Part shown: positions 22,916 through 32,612 of the stretch, one piece after another
Layout of the letters: every line of letters starts with the position of its first letter
Numbering within the stretch: position 1 is the first letter of the stretch
Origin: Acanthococcus lagerstroemiae
Lineage: Eukaryota > Arthropoda > Insecta > Hemiptera > Eriococcidae
DNA length: 64,000 nt
Assembly: GCA_031841125.1 (NCBI GenBank)
Contig: CM063112.1
Location: forward strand, 21,292,603-21,356,602
Direction: 5' to 3'
The notes under the pieces: model-generated
Databases searched by the model: none
The model's input: only the letters and a program-made list of their open reading frames with translations
What the model was told of the DNA's origin: nothing
Translations under genes and position numbers: made by a program

Positions 22916-24564
22916 GAGCTGTATGCATCTACTTAGACTATAGGTACAGCCTACAGCGAGAGAGATCTTGAACTCAATGTTGATTCATGCTCGCAATATA
23001 TCCGTATTTAGTTCATGAATACCAAGTGGGCAATTCAATAGGTATTTCTCTACAAAAACATAGAAATAATTCGAGAAATCAGTTTATTCATTCATACACT
23101 TCTACTTACATTGAAGTACATAGCATACCAATTATTAAACTAAAATTCTATATGGCAATATTTTCCGATGACATTTACACAAAAAGAAAAACATTTTAAA
23201 TACCGTGTTACAAGATATGATACAGTGACTCTAGTTCGAATTAACTAGGTATCTTACGCATAGATACATTAAGGTAGTTTCTCCTCCATCAAATACATAT
23301 ATTCTGTCGTTATTTTGCTAAATTATTATTGCTTTGTTTTTGCATTCGAAAGTAACAGGTCTTATTTCGGTAAGTGCTTAACGTAGGTACTCAAGATACG
23401 TTCTTCAAGCCAAATCAAAGCAAACGGTACATAAAACTGACCATTATACATAATTAACTAGATTATCCACGATTTAATAATAATTCACTAGGAAGTTTAA
23501 TGCTTAACCGGAGAATACTGCACCCAAGATTCGAGACAATAATTCCTACGCTACATATTTTATTTACAAAAAGAAATGCTGTAAAATCAACTTATTATCA
23601 CATAAAAACTTTTAAAACTAAAATCCATAACAAGAAACTAGAAACAAACCCAAAAATTAATACCTATACAAGCGTAGTGCTACATACAAATTTTCTACAA
23701 CAAACAAGGGGAAAAAATAGGTAATCGGTGCAAAATTATACTCTTCGAAGCATTACGAAAAAGAAAAGTGTATTCGCACACGTGTTAAAGAATTAAATGA
23801 CTAGTCGAACTTCAAATATTGTAGGTACCACGTGGTTATATATCAGCATAGCGATTGGCTCGTTTAAGAAACTAAATAACAAAACTTTGTACATCATATA
23901 AAATAAATATAGTTTTAGAAAGTCTCCGCAATGAACGCCATGATGGTCGGTTATTAACGACACAATTTCGTTGTCGACGATGGCGTTTCACCAGTGGCTA
24001 ATTAAGTTTACTAAATTATGGCAGGAATTGAAGGTTGATAAGTATACGCATTGCACTATTTAAAGCTGGAGCTAAATCTATCAACAAAATTTTGGGTTCC
24101 TCTTTCTCGATAATATCACACTTGATGCCAACACCAAGGACTTACATCAGTGGATTGTTTTTGGGTTAAAGGAGAGTGCATATTCATTCTAATGATGGTA
24201 TTGAAAAGAAAAACAAGAAAACATGAAATTTCAGTTTCCAAAGTAAATCACTCATCAAATTACATGTAATTTGACCCACTATTTGACCCATAGATCATTA
24301 GAATATTTCAGGGTTGCAGAGCTAACGCATTGTGACTGTGGTTTCGGCGAAAAATTGGCTGCTCTTTGCTTCATCTTCGGATATCCCCTCCTTACTTCCA
24401 ATTCCCTGTCCGTCACCTTACGTCACTCCTTCCCACGACCTGGTCCGAAGCCAAATGAAAGTAAACTGAATTTTCAAATCAGATTATTTATTTGCAATGG
24501 TGGGCAAGATCTATAGAAGAACGAACTCAGGTCACCATTAAGATCATGATTATGATAATCTTAA
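22916..24564. other. No gene seen
   Basis: AT-rich DNA. ORFs at 22987-23199, 23500-23724 and 24271-24516 on the plus strand show no recognisable domain. No repeat structure recognised except the left target duplication of the SINE-like insertion at its right end. Confidence 0.4.
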
Positions 24565-24648
24565 AAAGGGTAGTTTCCGGGGACGGGGATGCGGTGTCTG
24601 GGGAGTCACTTTGGCGTGCGTGCATCGCCATGCGCTCCACCAAACCAC
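24565..24648 (-). mobile_element. SINE-like retroposon, copy 2, with 11-bp target duplication
   Basis: An 84-bp GC-rich segment is flanked by exact repeats gataatcttaa at 24554-24564 and 24649-24659. On the minus strand it begins GTGGTTTGGTGGAGCGCATG, containing TGGTGGAGCGC, a close fit to pol III box A. It shares ATGGCGATGCACGCACGCC with copy 1 at 7298 and ends CTACCCTTT, which with the flank gives a T run like a pol III terminator. No A-tail. Confidence 0.65.
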
Positions 24649-24659
24649 GATAATCTTAA

Positions 24660-26050
24660 TGATTTTTGAGGCCGAGATCATGGCCATCATTGCAATTTAG
24701 CTTTACCTTCAGTTTGTGCCGAATTTTGGTTTCTTTTGGGGTCCGCTTCGCAACCCTGAAATATTTTATTAGAATTCGTGAGCTTTATTCAAGACCTTTA
24801 TCATTTTTGTTCAGTAGATTCTATTTTACGCAGTGTACCTATCTCTGTAAGCGATACTGACTCTCAATGACAGAGTATGCTGAATACTGTAAAAGGGAAA
24901 TGCTCAGATTCATGTCAATTATTCTCCAGTTAGTCTGATTAGGCTTAGATTAATGAAGTAATCAGCAATCTAACATGTTGACGACTAATAATTATCCAAG
25001 CCAAAAGATTAGGGCTTAATTTTGATGGAGGATATCGAAATCAGTCGGCAGGATTTCTCTGTCATTTAGCATACACTATCACTGGATGTTAATTTCATTT
25101 ACGACCATCTGTCATATAAGCGATGTATAGGTACTTATAACTAGTGTTACCATAAATACAACTGTTGGCAGAAATTATTCACAACTTGTTTTTAGGCTTG
25201 TTCTACTAGTGAAGTATAGATTCAGAATTCGATACAGCGGTACAGGGCTATGGCAGTTGAGCATGAAAATACATAATATAACAGATTCCTCCCTTTTAAA
25301 ATACAGGAAAACTTTCATCAAAAGATTGTATTCCTGTAATATGTGTTTATTTTCATTTAGGAGAAAATGGAGTGAAAAATTTCTTTAACTTAAAATCGAC
25401 ACGAATAATATGTATTCCAAATTTCAAAACACTCAATGCAATATTTTTTATACAATCATTCTTATATTTTACCATTCTGTAATTTTTGAAAAGAGGTCCG
25501 GACGAAATTAAGACTCTTAGAATACCAGCCTGCCACGCAAACATGACGTAAGCTGCCGCAATTAGCAAATCCAAGACCTTCAGTGAGCGCTGCAAATAGT
25601 CAAATCTGTGACTGTAGAATACATGGACTGATAATACTTATCAATTCAAGCTGGAACTGGCAGTAAAGAACAAAAAAAAAAAATGTTGACTTAATACCAG
25701 CATTTATAGAAGTAACTTTGGCTCTTATATGGATTTACTAATACATATTTTGAAATCTGAAACACAGTTCAAGCGACCTATAGCAATAGCCTTTTTTCTG
25801 GAAGGGGTGAGGAAAATTTTTTCGCTCTCTCACAAACCATAAAAGCAAAAGAATAAAGTAAAGCTTTTTATTTGTTACTAATTCGCCTACGTGACTTGAA
25901 AGAACCATTCTTCCAATTTTTTGACAGACAGCGGCCCCTCCAAATCATTCTAGGTTTGTCACCATCGGTTCAAATTTCAACAGAAACTATGTTTCTGGCT
26001 TTTGAGTTGCAGTTCATGTACTCTACGTATAGTCCAAGTAGGGCTTTTAC
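24660..26050. other. No gene seen
   Basis: AT-rich sequence. ORFs at 24666-24860 (plus) and 25353-25595 (minus) have no recognised family. An A run lies near 25671-25682. Confidence 0.4.
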
Positions 26051-26759
26051 CAGGGTTGTCGACCGTGTCATCCCATGGCATTTTGTCCCATTTTTTCTTA
26101 ATGTGCTGACGGCATCAGTATGATTTTTTACAGGCGGCCATATTGCTCCGTTTTTATCGCGAGTTCCAGGATCAGAAATCTTATGCCATGAATTAAAGAA
26201 AGAAAGGAGAAGAAAAAAACTTTTAAAGTTTATAATGCATCTCCTACATAGTAGAAACAGTGGGTGGACATTGAAGCAATGTTGCTCATTGCTCACTTGA
26301 TCGCCGTGTACATATTTTTCTTTGTGACCAATTCCTGGAACAGGATATAATTAATCTTGGAAAAAACGTGAAATTTAAAAAAAAAACATTATTTTATAAA
26401 GCTTAACAAAATGCCATGACATTCTTTAGTCTTTATGGTAGTAGGAACGAAATTGGAAGGGGAGAGTACAAAGTATTATTTGTATCAACCTCCTTCTCTA
26501 AAAAAATGAAAAAATTTGAAAAACGATTCAATAAGTTGAAAAAAGGCGCTTTGAGAACGTTTGGAGACAAAATTTACGAGATTTTTAAAGATTTGCACAA
26601 TTTTTTGCTTGTGTACCTTTTCTGTTGAGGGAGAAGAACTTTTTTTAAATATAAATTGTGCACGTGTTTTCGACCTAAATTAAAAAATTTTGTAGCCCCC
26701 TAAAAACCTGTGTCGGCAAAAATATTGTCATTGTTTTTTCCTTTGAGTTGGCAACCCTC
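26051..26759. mobile_element. Possible hAT-like element
   Basis: The left end CAGGGTTGTCGACC and the reverse complement of the right end, CGAGGGTTGCCAACTC, share AGGGTTG. No target duplication found and no transposase, so the pairing of ends is tentative. A short basic, Lys- and Phe-rich ORF at 26416-26628 (plus) is probably chance. Confidence 0.3.
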
Positions 26760-27047
26760 GTGCAATCCATTTGCATGAAATTTCATCTCACCGATGATAA
26801 AATTGTTACTTATTAGTGAAATTTTGATTGCTGATTTCTTTCATACTCATAAATTTGTGGGGAAGGGAGCTCATAAGTTTTTTTTTTTCTGGTTCAAATT
26901 TCACTGATAACATCTTCACCATCAGCGAGATGAGATTTCACGCATAATGGTAAAAGCTCTACAGAGAGGTATGGAAATAGTTTCACAACTACGACCATGT
27001 TAAATAATGAAAATACAACACTAACACAGTCACCATTATCATGATAC

Positions 27048-27870
27048 AAGGCAAGGCAAAATATGCTTTAGCATATTTTTTTCTGTGACAATTCAATGGG
27101 AATATTGATGATATATTCGATAGAAAATTACAAGACAAATAAATTTTATTCTCAACATTTTTACATCAAAATCAATTGTGCACGAGATATTTGAAAAATC
27201 TGCATATGTATAGCCACAGCGCTTCATTTACTTGACCTACTTGTCAGGCGCAGATTATACTTGAACTTCCACGCATTATCTTGCGAGACCTGTTTTTTGA
27301 TACCCATATTGCACAAGAATAGGGCTTGTCTAGTACTCCATATTGCATACTTATTCGCCTCTCCTATTATCAAGTTGGTAGTGTATGACAGAATTTGATA
27401 TGCGAAATGGATCCGATACTTGAAAATGTCGGAGATCAGAATTTTTTGAGAAAGTTTGAATTCTTTTAGCAACGCAAACGTTGCTGAATTGCGTTGTCGA
27501 AAGTGTAAGCCGAAAATTGAACTGGATGATCACAGGATAAGACCATGAGGAATGATCGAAAAACGAAAATTTTGAATTACACAAAGAACAGAGAAGACAG
27601 ACGAGGTATTATGAAAGGTATGATATGAAAGACGAAACTCAAAACTCACTGGTACAACCATAATATTACAAAATAACGATTACGTCTTATCATACACTAC
27701 CAACTTGATAAGAGGACAGGCGAATAAGTATGCAATATGGAGTACTGGAAAAGCCCTATATTGTCGCATATTTTGAATTTTCAAAGAATATTTTCGTATA
27801 TATCAGTTTGGTTTTGAAAAGATAATATGCGCATATTTCGTGACTTTTAGAGAATATTTTGCCTTGCCTT
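27048..27870. mobile_element. Foldback-type MITE with outer and inner inverted repeats
   Basis: Outer inverted repeats AAGGCAAGGCAAAATAT lie at both ends. Inner arms at 27319-27387 and 27691-27760 are about 90% complementary (CATATTGCATACTTATTCGC inside each). Interior motifs ATATGCGCATATT recur. No ORF with a domain. No target duplication seen. Related AAAATATG-rich fragments occur at 6540-7170. Confidence 0.7.
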
Positions 27871-28059
27871 AAAACTACCACTACCGGTTGACTTTTAATT
27901 TACTTGGGTATCCGCTAAGGGTAACTCTTGTCTTGGATTTGCGATCAAGTTACAATGAAGAAAATATGACAAAATAATATGTACCGTTAAATGGGGCAAT
28001 GTGAATCATCTAGTTTAATTTGTGCCACATTGCAATTCGGCGAAGAAATGACCCTAGAG
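27871..28059. other. No feature
   Basis: Short AT-rich spacer between two MITE-like elements. Confidence 0.4.
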
Positions 28060-29105
28060 CAGAGATTGGGAGCGGATCAGATCGGATCGCATGAGAGGAG
28101 TTGATGGTCCTTTTTTCGTGCACTAAAGAGCGAATGGAGAGCGAATGAAAAGAAATTTGTTTACCGAGAAGGAATCAAGGAGCGAATGAATCAAGCTAAT
28201 GAACATTGGAAAGAGCGAATGAGGAGTTTGGTGAAATATTGTTCAGCAGGAGTGAATCAATGAATGAATTAATGATATCTCTGAAAACAAAGAGCGAATT
28301 GATGAAGAGCGAATTCTTAATCCAGATAAAATTAATTAAAAAAAAAAAAAATACCATAATCATAATGTCGCTTTTATTCCCTTATATTTGGGACCATTTC
28401 ATTGAACATCGCCACTCTTCAAAGCCCATACTGCCGGCTGCCATCACTAGAAATCAGCTTATCATCATTCATCATTTATTAAGTTGATAATTCGTATCAG
28501 GACGCAAAGGAGTCGCTCCTAGCGGATTACGTGGAACTAGGACGAGAAGGTGATCCCGAACTGATAACTATAAGACTCAATGTAACTTTGAAACGGTTTT
28601 CTTAATGGAAAAAATAGTTTTTCAACTTGTGCAATGGCTTAGATTGAAGCTCAGACTTCCTAGTTATCGAGTATCAAAGAAGAATTTCATTAAAAATGCT
28701 GTTTCTAACGAAAATGTCCGATTTTATTCTTATGGGAGTTTTACACAGGGTTGACCACGTGACTACCACATGACCATCACCTTCTCGTCCATCACAATAG
28801 CGCTTCTTGCGGAGTGTCCTGATGCGAATGCATCTGCTTCAAAAAATGGACGATTTTATCTGAATTTCTGAATAACGTGGAAGAGCCGAAGGGAGCGAAT
28901 GAGCGATTGAATCGAATTAGTTTCCTGAAAGAGTGAATGAGATCGGATCGAATGCATACACACTGCCTTAGAGAGCAAATGAAAGCGATTGAATGAATTG
29001 TAAGACGACAAAATGAATCGAGAGAGCAAATGAATTGTATTACACGTCTTCCAAAGAACGAATCGGATCGGATCGTATTCAAAATTAATGCACTCCCAAT
29101 CCCTG
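28060..29105. mobile_element. hAT-like composite element with GAGCGAATGA subrepeats
   Basis: Ends are CAGAGATTGGGAGCG and, reverse-complemented, CAGGGATTGGGAGTG. Inside each end the degenerate motif GAGCGAATGA recurs many times (28125-28320 and 28890-29060), with GATCGGATCG next to both termini. The middle, about 28340-28850, differs and contains its own inverted repeat: 28495-28550 against 28770-28840, sharing GACGAGAAGGTGAT. No transposase, no target duplication found. Confidence 0.55.
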
Positions 29106-29737
29106 ATATTTACATTATCCTCGTCCTCTCGAACCACAATTACTGAATCTTCTTGAAACTTCTCCTAAATGTTACCCAAGGCTTCTAGCTATCAACTAAA
29201 AAAAATCAAGAAAATCCAACCATTAAGACCCAAGTTACAGCACCCGATGTAAAAATTGTGTCATGGTGGCAGCCCTTACCCTTGTTAGTGCTTTGGACTG
29301 CTGCGAGATAGCTCTAGAGCCGTTTCTTTGCAGAACTGCACTGTGGCTCAAATTAAACTCGATGGCTCACACTACTCCATTTGACAGTATATTGATACCG
29401 CAGTATCGGTATTCTGGAAATCATTTGATATTTGAAAGTAGAATGAGGACATAAGAATCTTTCTATAAGAATATTGGTCATACGGATATCAATATCGATT
29501 TGTGTTATCGAAGTATAATTTACTCGTCAGTTGTCAAAAGTAATGAATCACACGCGGATGCTACAATTCATCGATTCATCGCGGTTTCTAAAAGGAAACT
29601 CTTCCAAGTTTCCTTATCAGTGGTTCCGAAAAACGATGAATTGATATTGATATTCGTATGGGTATAATGGAAGATGTTTTGGTAACCTAGTAGCAAAATG
29701 TATGTACCTATATCTTCCTATAATGAGGGACGAGAAT
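29106..29737. repeat. AT-rich stretch with a weak inverted repeat
   Basis: Near-complementary blocks with CATACGGATATCAATATC at about 29478-29505 and GATATTGATATTCGTATG at about 29643-29662 suggest another small foldback. No gene recognised. Confidence 0.4.
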
Positions 29738-29945
29738 AGGGGGCGCGGGGGTAGCTAACCCCAAGCCTCTGCCGGAGTTGGAAAATTTTAGTAGATGAAT
29801 CAACAGTTGGGAAAATCCAACAAGTCAAAGTTTTTTTTTCTTTCTTTCTTTCTTTCTTTCTTTTCACCTATACGGAACAAATTTGGATACTTGGGAATTT
29901 TACAGTTTTTACCCCTCCAGAAAGAACTCTTCGCTACGTCCGTGC
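29738..29945 (+). repeat. Dispersed repeat family R, copy 1
   Basis: Blocks GCCGGAGTTGGAAAATTTTA, GTAGATGAATCAA, GGATACTTGGGAATTTTA and ACTCTTCGCTACGTCC recur in the same order at 35440-35670. The 3' end recurs at 38600-38705, and the reverse complement occurs at 59480-59755. A TTTC microsatellite of about 28 bp lies at 29835-29862. Non-coding MITE-like. Confidence 0.6.
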
Positions 29946-30049
29946 CTATAATTAGATACAAATCCTGATGTAAGGTGAACTGCTCTGTATAGATGCAGGA
30001 TTGTAACTACATTTACTCTAGAGGCGGACTGTTGTTTTCAATATCTGAC

Positions 30050-30640
30050 CGATGTTGACATGCACAAAATGCCTAAGTGACATTTTGGTCGAAAATGAGT
30101 TAGATACAAAAACAAGGAGGAACGCAGGCTGACTGTCAGCCTGCATTGATAACAGAACGAAATAGTTCACCATTTCACCCCCAGATTGCGGTACTTATAT
30201 GTTCAGCGCATCGGAAACTGTATTGGTCGTGCACAGATGTTGTAAATGAATGGATAAGGTTCTACATGGAACTTGGTACATTTGGCTTGGCAAATGTATT
30301 AAGTACAATTTTCATCATGCCAAATGAGCTAAGTGCGCTTGAAATTCTGGACATACACATATGTCGTATCAAGTGAAATAATTATTCGCGCCAAATGTAT
30401 CAACCAAGTGCGTCGTAATTCTTATGGAAGGGCTATAGAGCGCTATCAATGCAAGTTTAAACTTTTTTTTTTTTTAACTGGTACATACTGAAGGGTCAGC
30501 AAGTCTTATTCCTCCTATTTGAAGAGTCACATGAATAAAATGGAGTGCAGGACAGTAAGCGGAAGTTGGTTAAATTTTCAAATTGCTCTCCTGAAAAATT
30601 AGTAAAATGTCACGTAGGCATTTTGTGCATATCACCATCG
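30050..30640. mobile_element. MITE, 591 bp, with 37-bp terminal inverted repeats
   Basis: 30050-30086 and the reverse complement of 30604-30640 agree at 34 of 37 positions; the shared core is ATGCACAAAATGCCTA. No target duplication identified. The ORF at 30146-30376 inside has no recognised domain. Confidence 0.7.
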
Positions 30641-30806
30641 TTACGGTCTCAACAAATACGAATGACTGTGAATTTGAATTTAACGTGAACATGGCGAATT
30701 TAATATGGCGTCAAAAAGAGGATCAACACCTGATTACTTTAGAATAGAAGTTTTTTGTGCGTTGTATCATACAGTGTAAACATTATTCACTATACTTTTT
30801 AATTCA

Positions 30807-30849
30807 CGAGTGCACAACTGATTTTAAAAATTGATTAGTTGTGCACTCG
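30807..30849. repeat. Hairpin, 16-bp arms
   Basis: Arms CGAGTGCACAACTGAT (30807-30822) and ATTAGTTGTGCACTCG (30834-30849) pair at 15 of 16 positions with an 11-base A/T-rich loop. Confidence 0.7.
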
Positions 30850-31223
30850 CAAAATTTGCAAACTATTACTTTCAAACGAAATTTTCAACTTCCAATTCTC
30901 GTTCTTTGTTATTAAGAACCACGAATAAAGATAGAAAACGAAAATATTCACTTAATGTACAAAGTTCTATACTTATATAGACAGTAAGGCACGCGTAATA
31001 TGCTTTTAAATTAGCCCAGAAGCTTTTTAAACATAAACTGTGCCTAGGACTAGAAAATTTATTTGTTATATGTGAAACCTCAAATAGTGAAACCTTCTCG
31101 GACCGCTTAGTATCTTCGATTGCAGGCCAGGGGACTTAGATAGAAATGCTTTTTATACACATATCGGCCTTATAGCTGGATTACAGAGCCGGCGCAATAT
31201 GATGAGATTATTCATCAACTAAT

Positions 31224-31458
31224 GATGGATTTACATTCGAGTCGATGACATATCACGAACATACTTTTAAATGTCGGCGACAACTACGGATTTACATTCC
31301 TTTCCAGCTTTATCGCAGACCTATCACAAGCATGTCGCGGACAACTTTTCCCCGACAAGCGCCGGTTTGATGAGGCAGTCGCCGACATCATGTAGCTGTG
31401 TTGTGCTGTCAAAACAGCATCCTACAAAACATGTCACCGACTCGAATGTAAATCCACC
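31224..31458. mobile_element. MITE, 235 bp, with 28-bp terminal inverted repeats
   Basis: 31224-31251 and the reverse complement of 31431-31458 agree at 26 of 28 positions (GGATTTACATTCGAGTCG). The flanks include TAA (left) and TAAC (right), so a TA or TAA duplication is possible. The motif GGATTTACATTC also recurs once inside at 31288. Confidence 0.7.
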
Positions 31459-32066
31459 GTAACAATCGAGTTGAGGTAGACGGCAAGAAGGTCTTACTAC
31501 ATCCATATTGAGATCCATGTATGTAGAAAATTTTCAAGAATACCAAACCGATCATATTGTTTCCTTCGTTTGAAAAAGGAAAAGAAAAAAATTATCAGAC
31601 TTTGTTTGGTCTCTCCATTTACAATACAGGCCCGACTGTAATGTCCCTAATGGATTATATCGGTAACATTCTTACAAATACTTATCGATGTATAAAATGT
31701 TCTAACCTCTCGACGCCTTAAAGTTCACTGATAAAATTACTGGGGCGCACAACTGGCAGTGTGCTACTCGACGTTTTCAAAAAGACATCGATATTTCGAC
31801 GAACCACGAAAACGAACGCGATGATCCATTCCATTGAGATCACGTACTTATAAAAGAGACTTGAAAATATTTTTAAACGTTAACTATCCGCATTAAAATT
31901 ATCTTGAAATTTAAAATGCAAATTCTGCAATCTAACATCCTATGCTTAAAGCTAGGTTCCCTACACTGCTCGACATCACAGTGGTGCTCGGAGCAGAGGC
32001 TACACGACTAACCCTCGGAACCACTAGTGTGTTCTGGAAAGAGCCTCCAGTAAGCTATTGCATTTC
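31459..32066. other. Probable 3' UTR and downstream flank of pebbled
   Basis: Follows the pebbled stop at 32067 on the minus strand. No canonical AATAAA is visible on that strand within 600 nt, so the poly(A) site is not located. Confidence 0.4.
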
Positions 32067-32612
32067 TCACTTCTGAACCCCCAGTAACTTGGCTACATCG
32101 TCGGCCGACTTAGACGTCAGCATTTCGTCGACCAGCTCCTTATCATCTATATCTAATAATTTGGCTATGAGATCAACGCCGTCTTCTTTGGCCGACTTAT
32201 TGCACACTTTCAACACGGACATCTCCTTGGTGGTGGAGAAGAACGGAGTTGCCGCCGGCGATTCCTGCGGCTTGCTTTCGGCTGGCTCGCACTCCTTCGC
32301 CGGCTTATTGCAGCCGGCCGAATGCGAGGGCGAGTCCGGCTTCCTGTCGACGGCGAATGGAAGCGCTTTGAGCTCGCGGCGGTCGTACGGCGACGGCGGC
32401 TCTTCGTCGTCGGTGTTCGGCGAGTTCTCGCCGCTCGTCGACGCGAACGATTTGTTGGAATGCTTTTTGCGGTGCCTCAGCATGCTGTGCTTCAGGGTGA
32501 ATCTTCTTTGGCATATGTCGCAGGCGAACGGACGCTCGCCGGTGTGGGTTCGCATGTGCCGACGCAGGTCTTCGGCCGACCAAAAACGGCGCAGACAGAA
32601 GGCGCAGATTAC
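32067..32612 (-). CDS. peb: pebbled coding exon 3 (C-terminal)
   Basis: Codes for residues 1259-1439. Two adjacent C2H2 fingers joined by a TGERPF linker open the exon (VICAFCLRRFWSAEDLRRHM, then FACDICQRRFTLKHSMLRH), matching the paired C-terminal fingers of RREB1. A Ser/Pro/Glu-rich region follows, then VDLIAKLLDIDDKELVDEML and SADDVAKLLGVQK, a leucine-rich tail that looks helical. The acceptor TTTCCAG|GTA is phase 0. Stop is TGA at 32067-32069. Confidence 0.88.
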   Translation of the reverse strand, partial: VICAFCLRRFWSAEDLRRHMRTHTGERPFACDICQRRFTLKHSMLRHRKKHSNKSFASTSGENSPNTDDEEPPSPYDRRELKALPFAVDRKPDSPSHSAGCNKPAKECEPAESKPQESPAATPFFSTTKEMSVLKVCNKSAKEDGVDLIAKLLDIDDKELVDEMLTSKSADDVAKLLGVQK

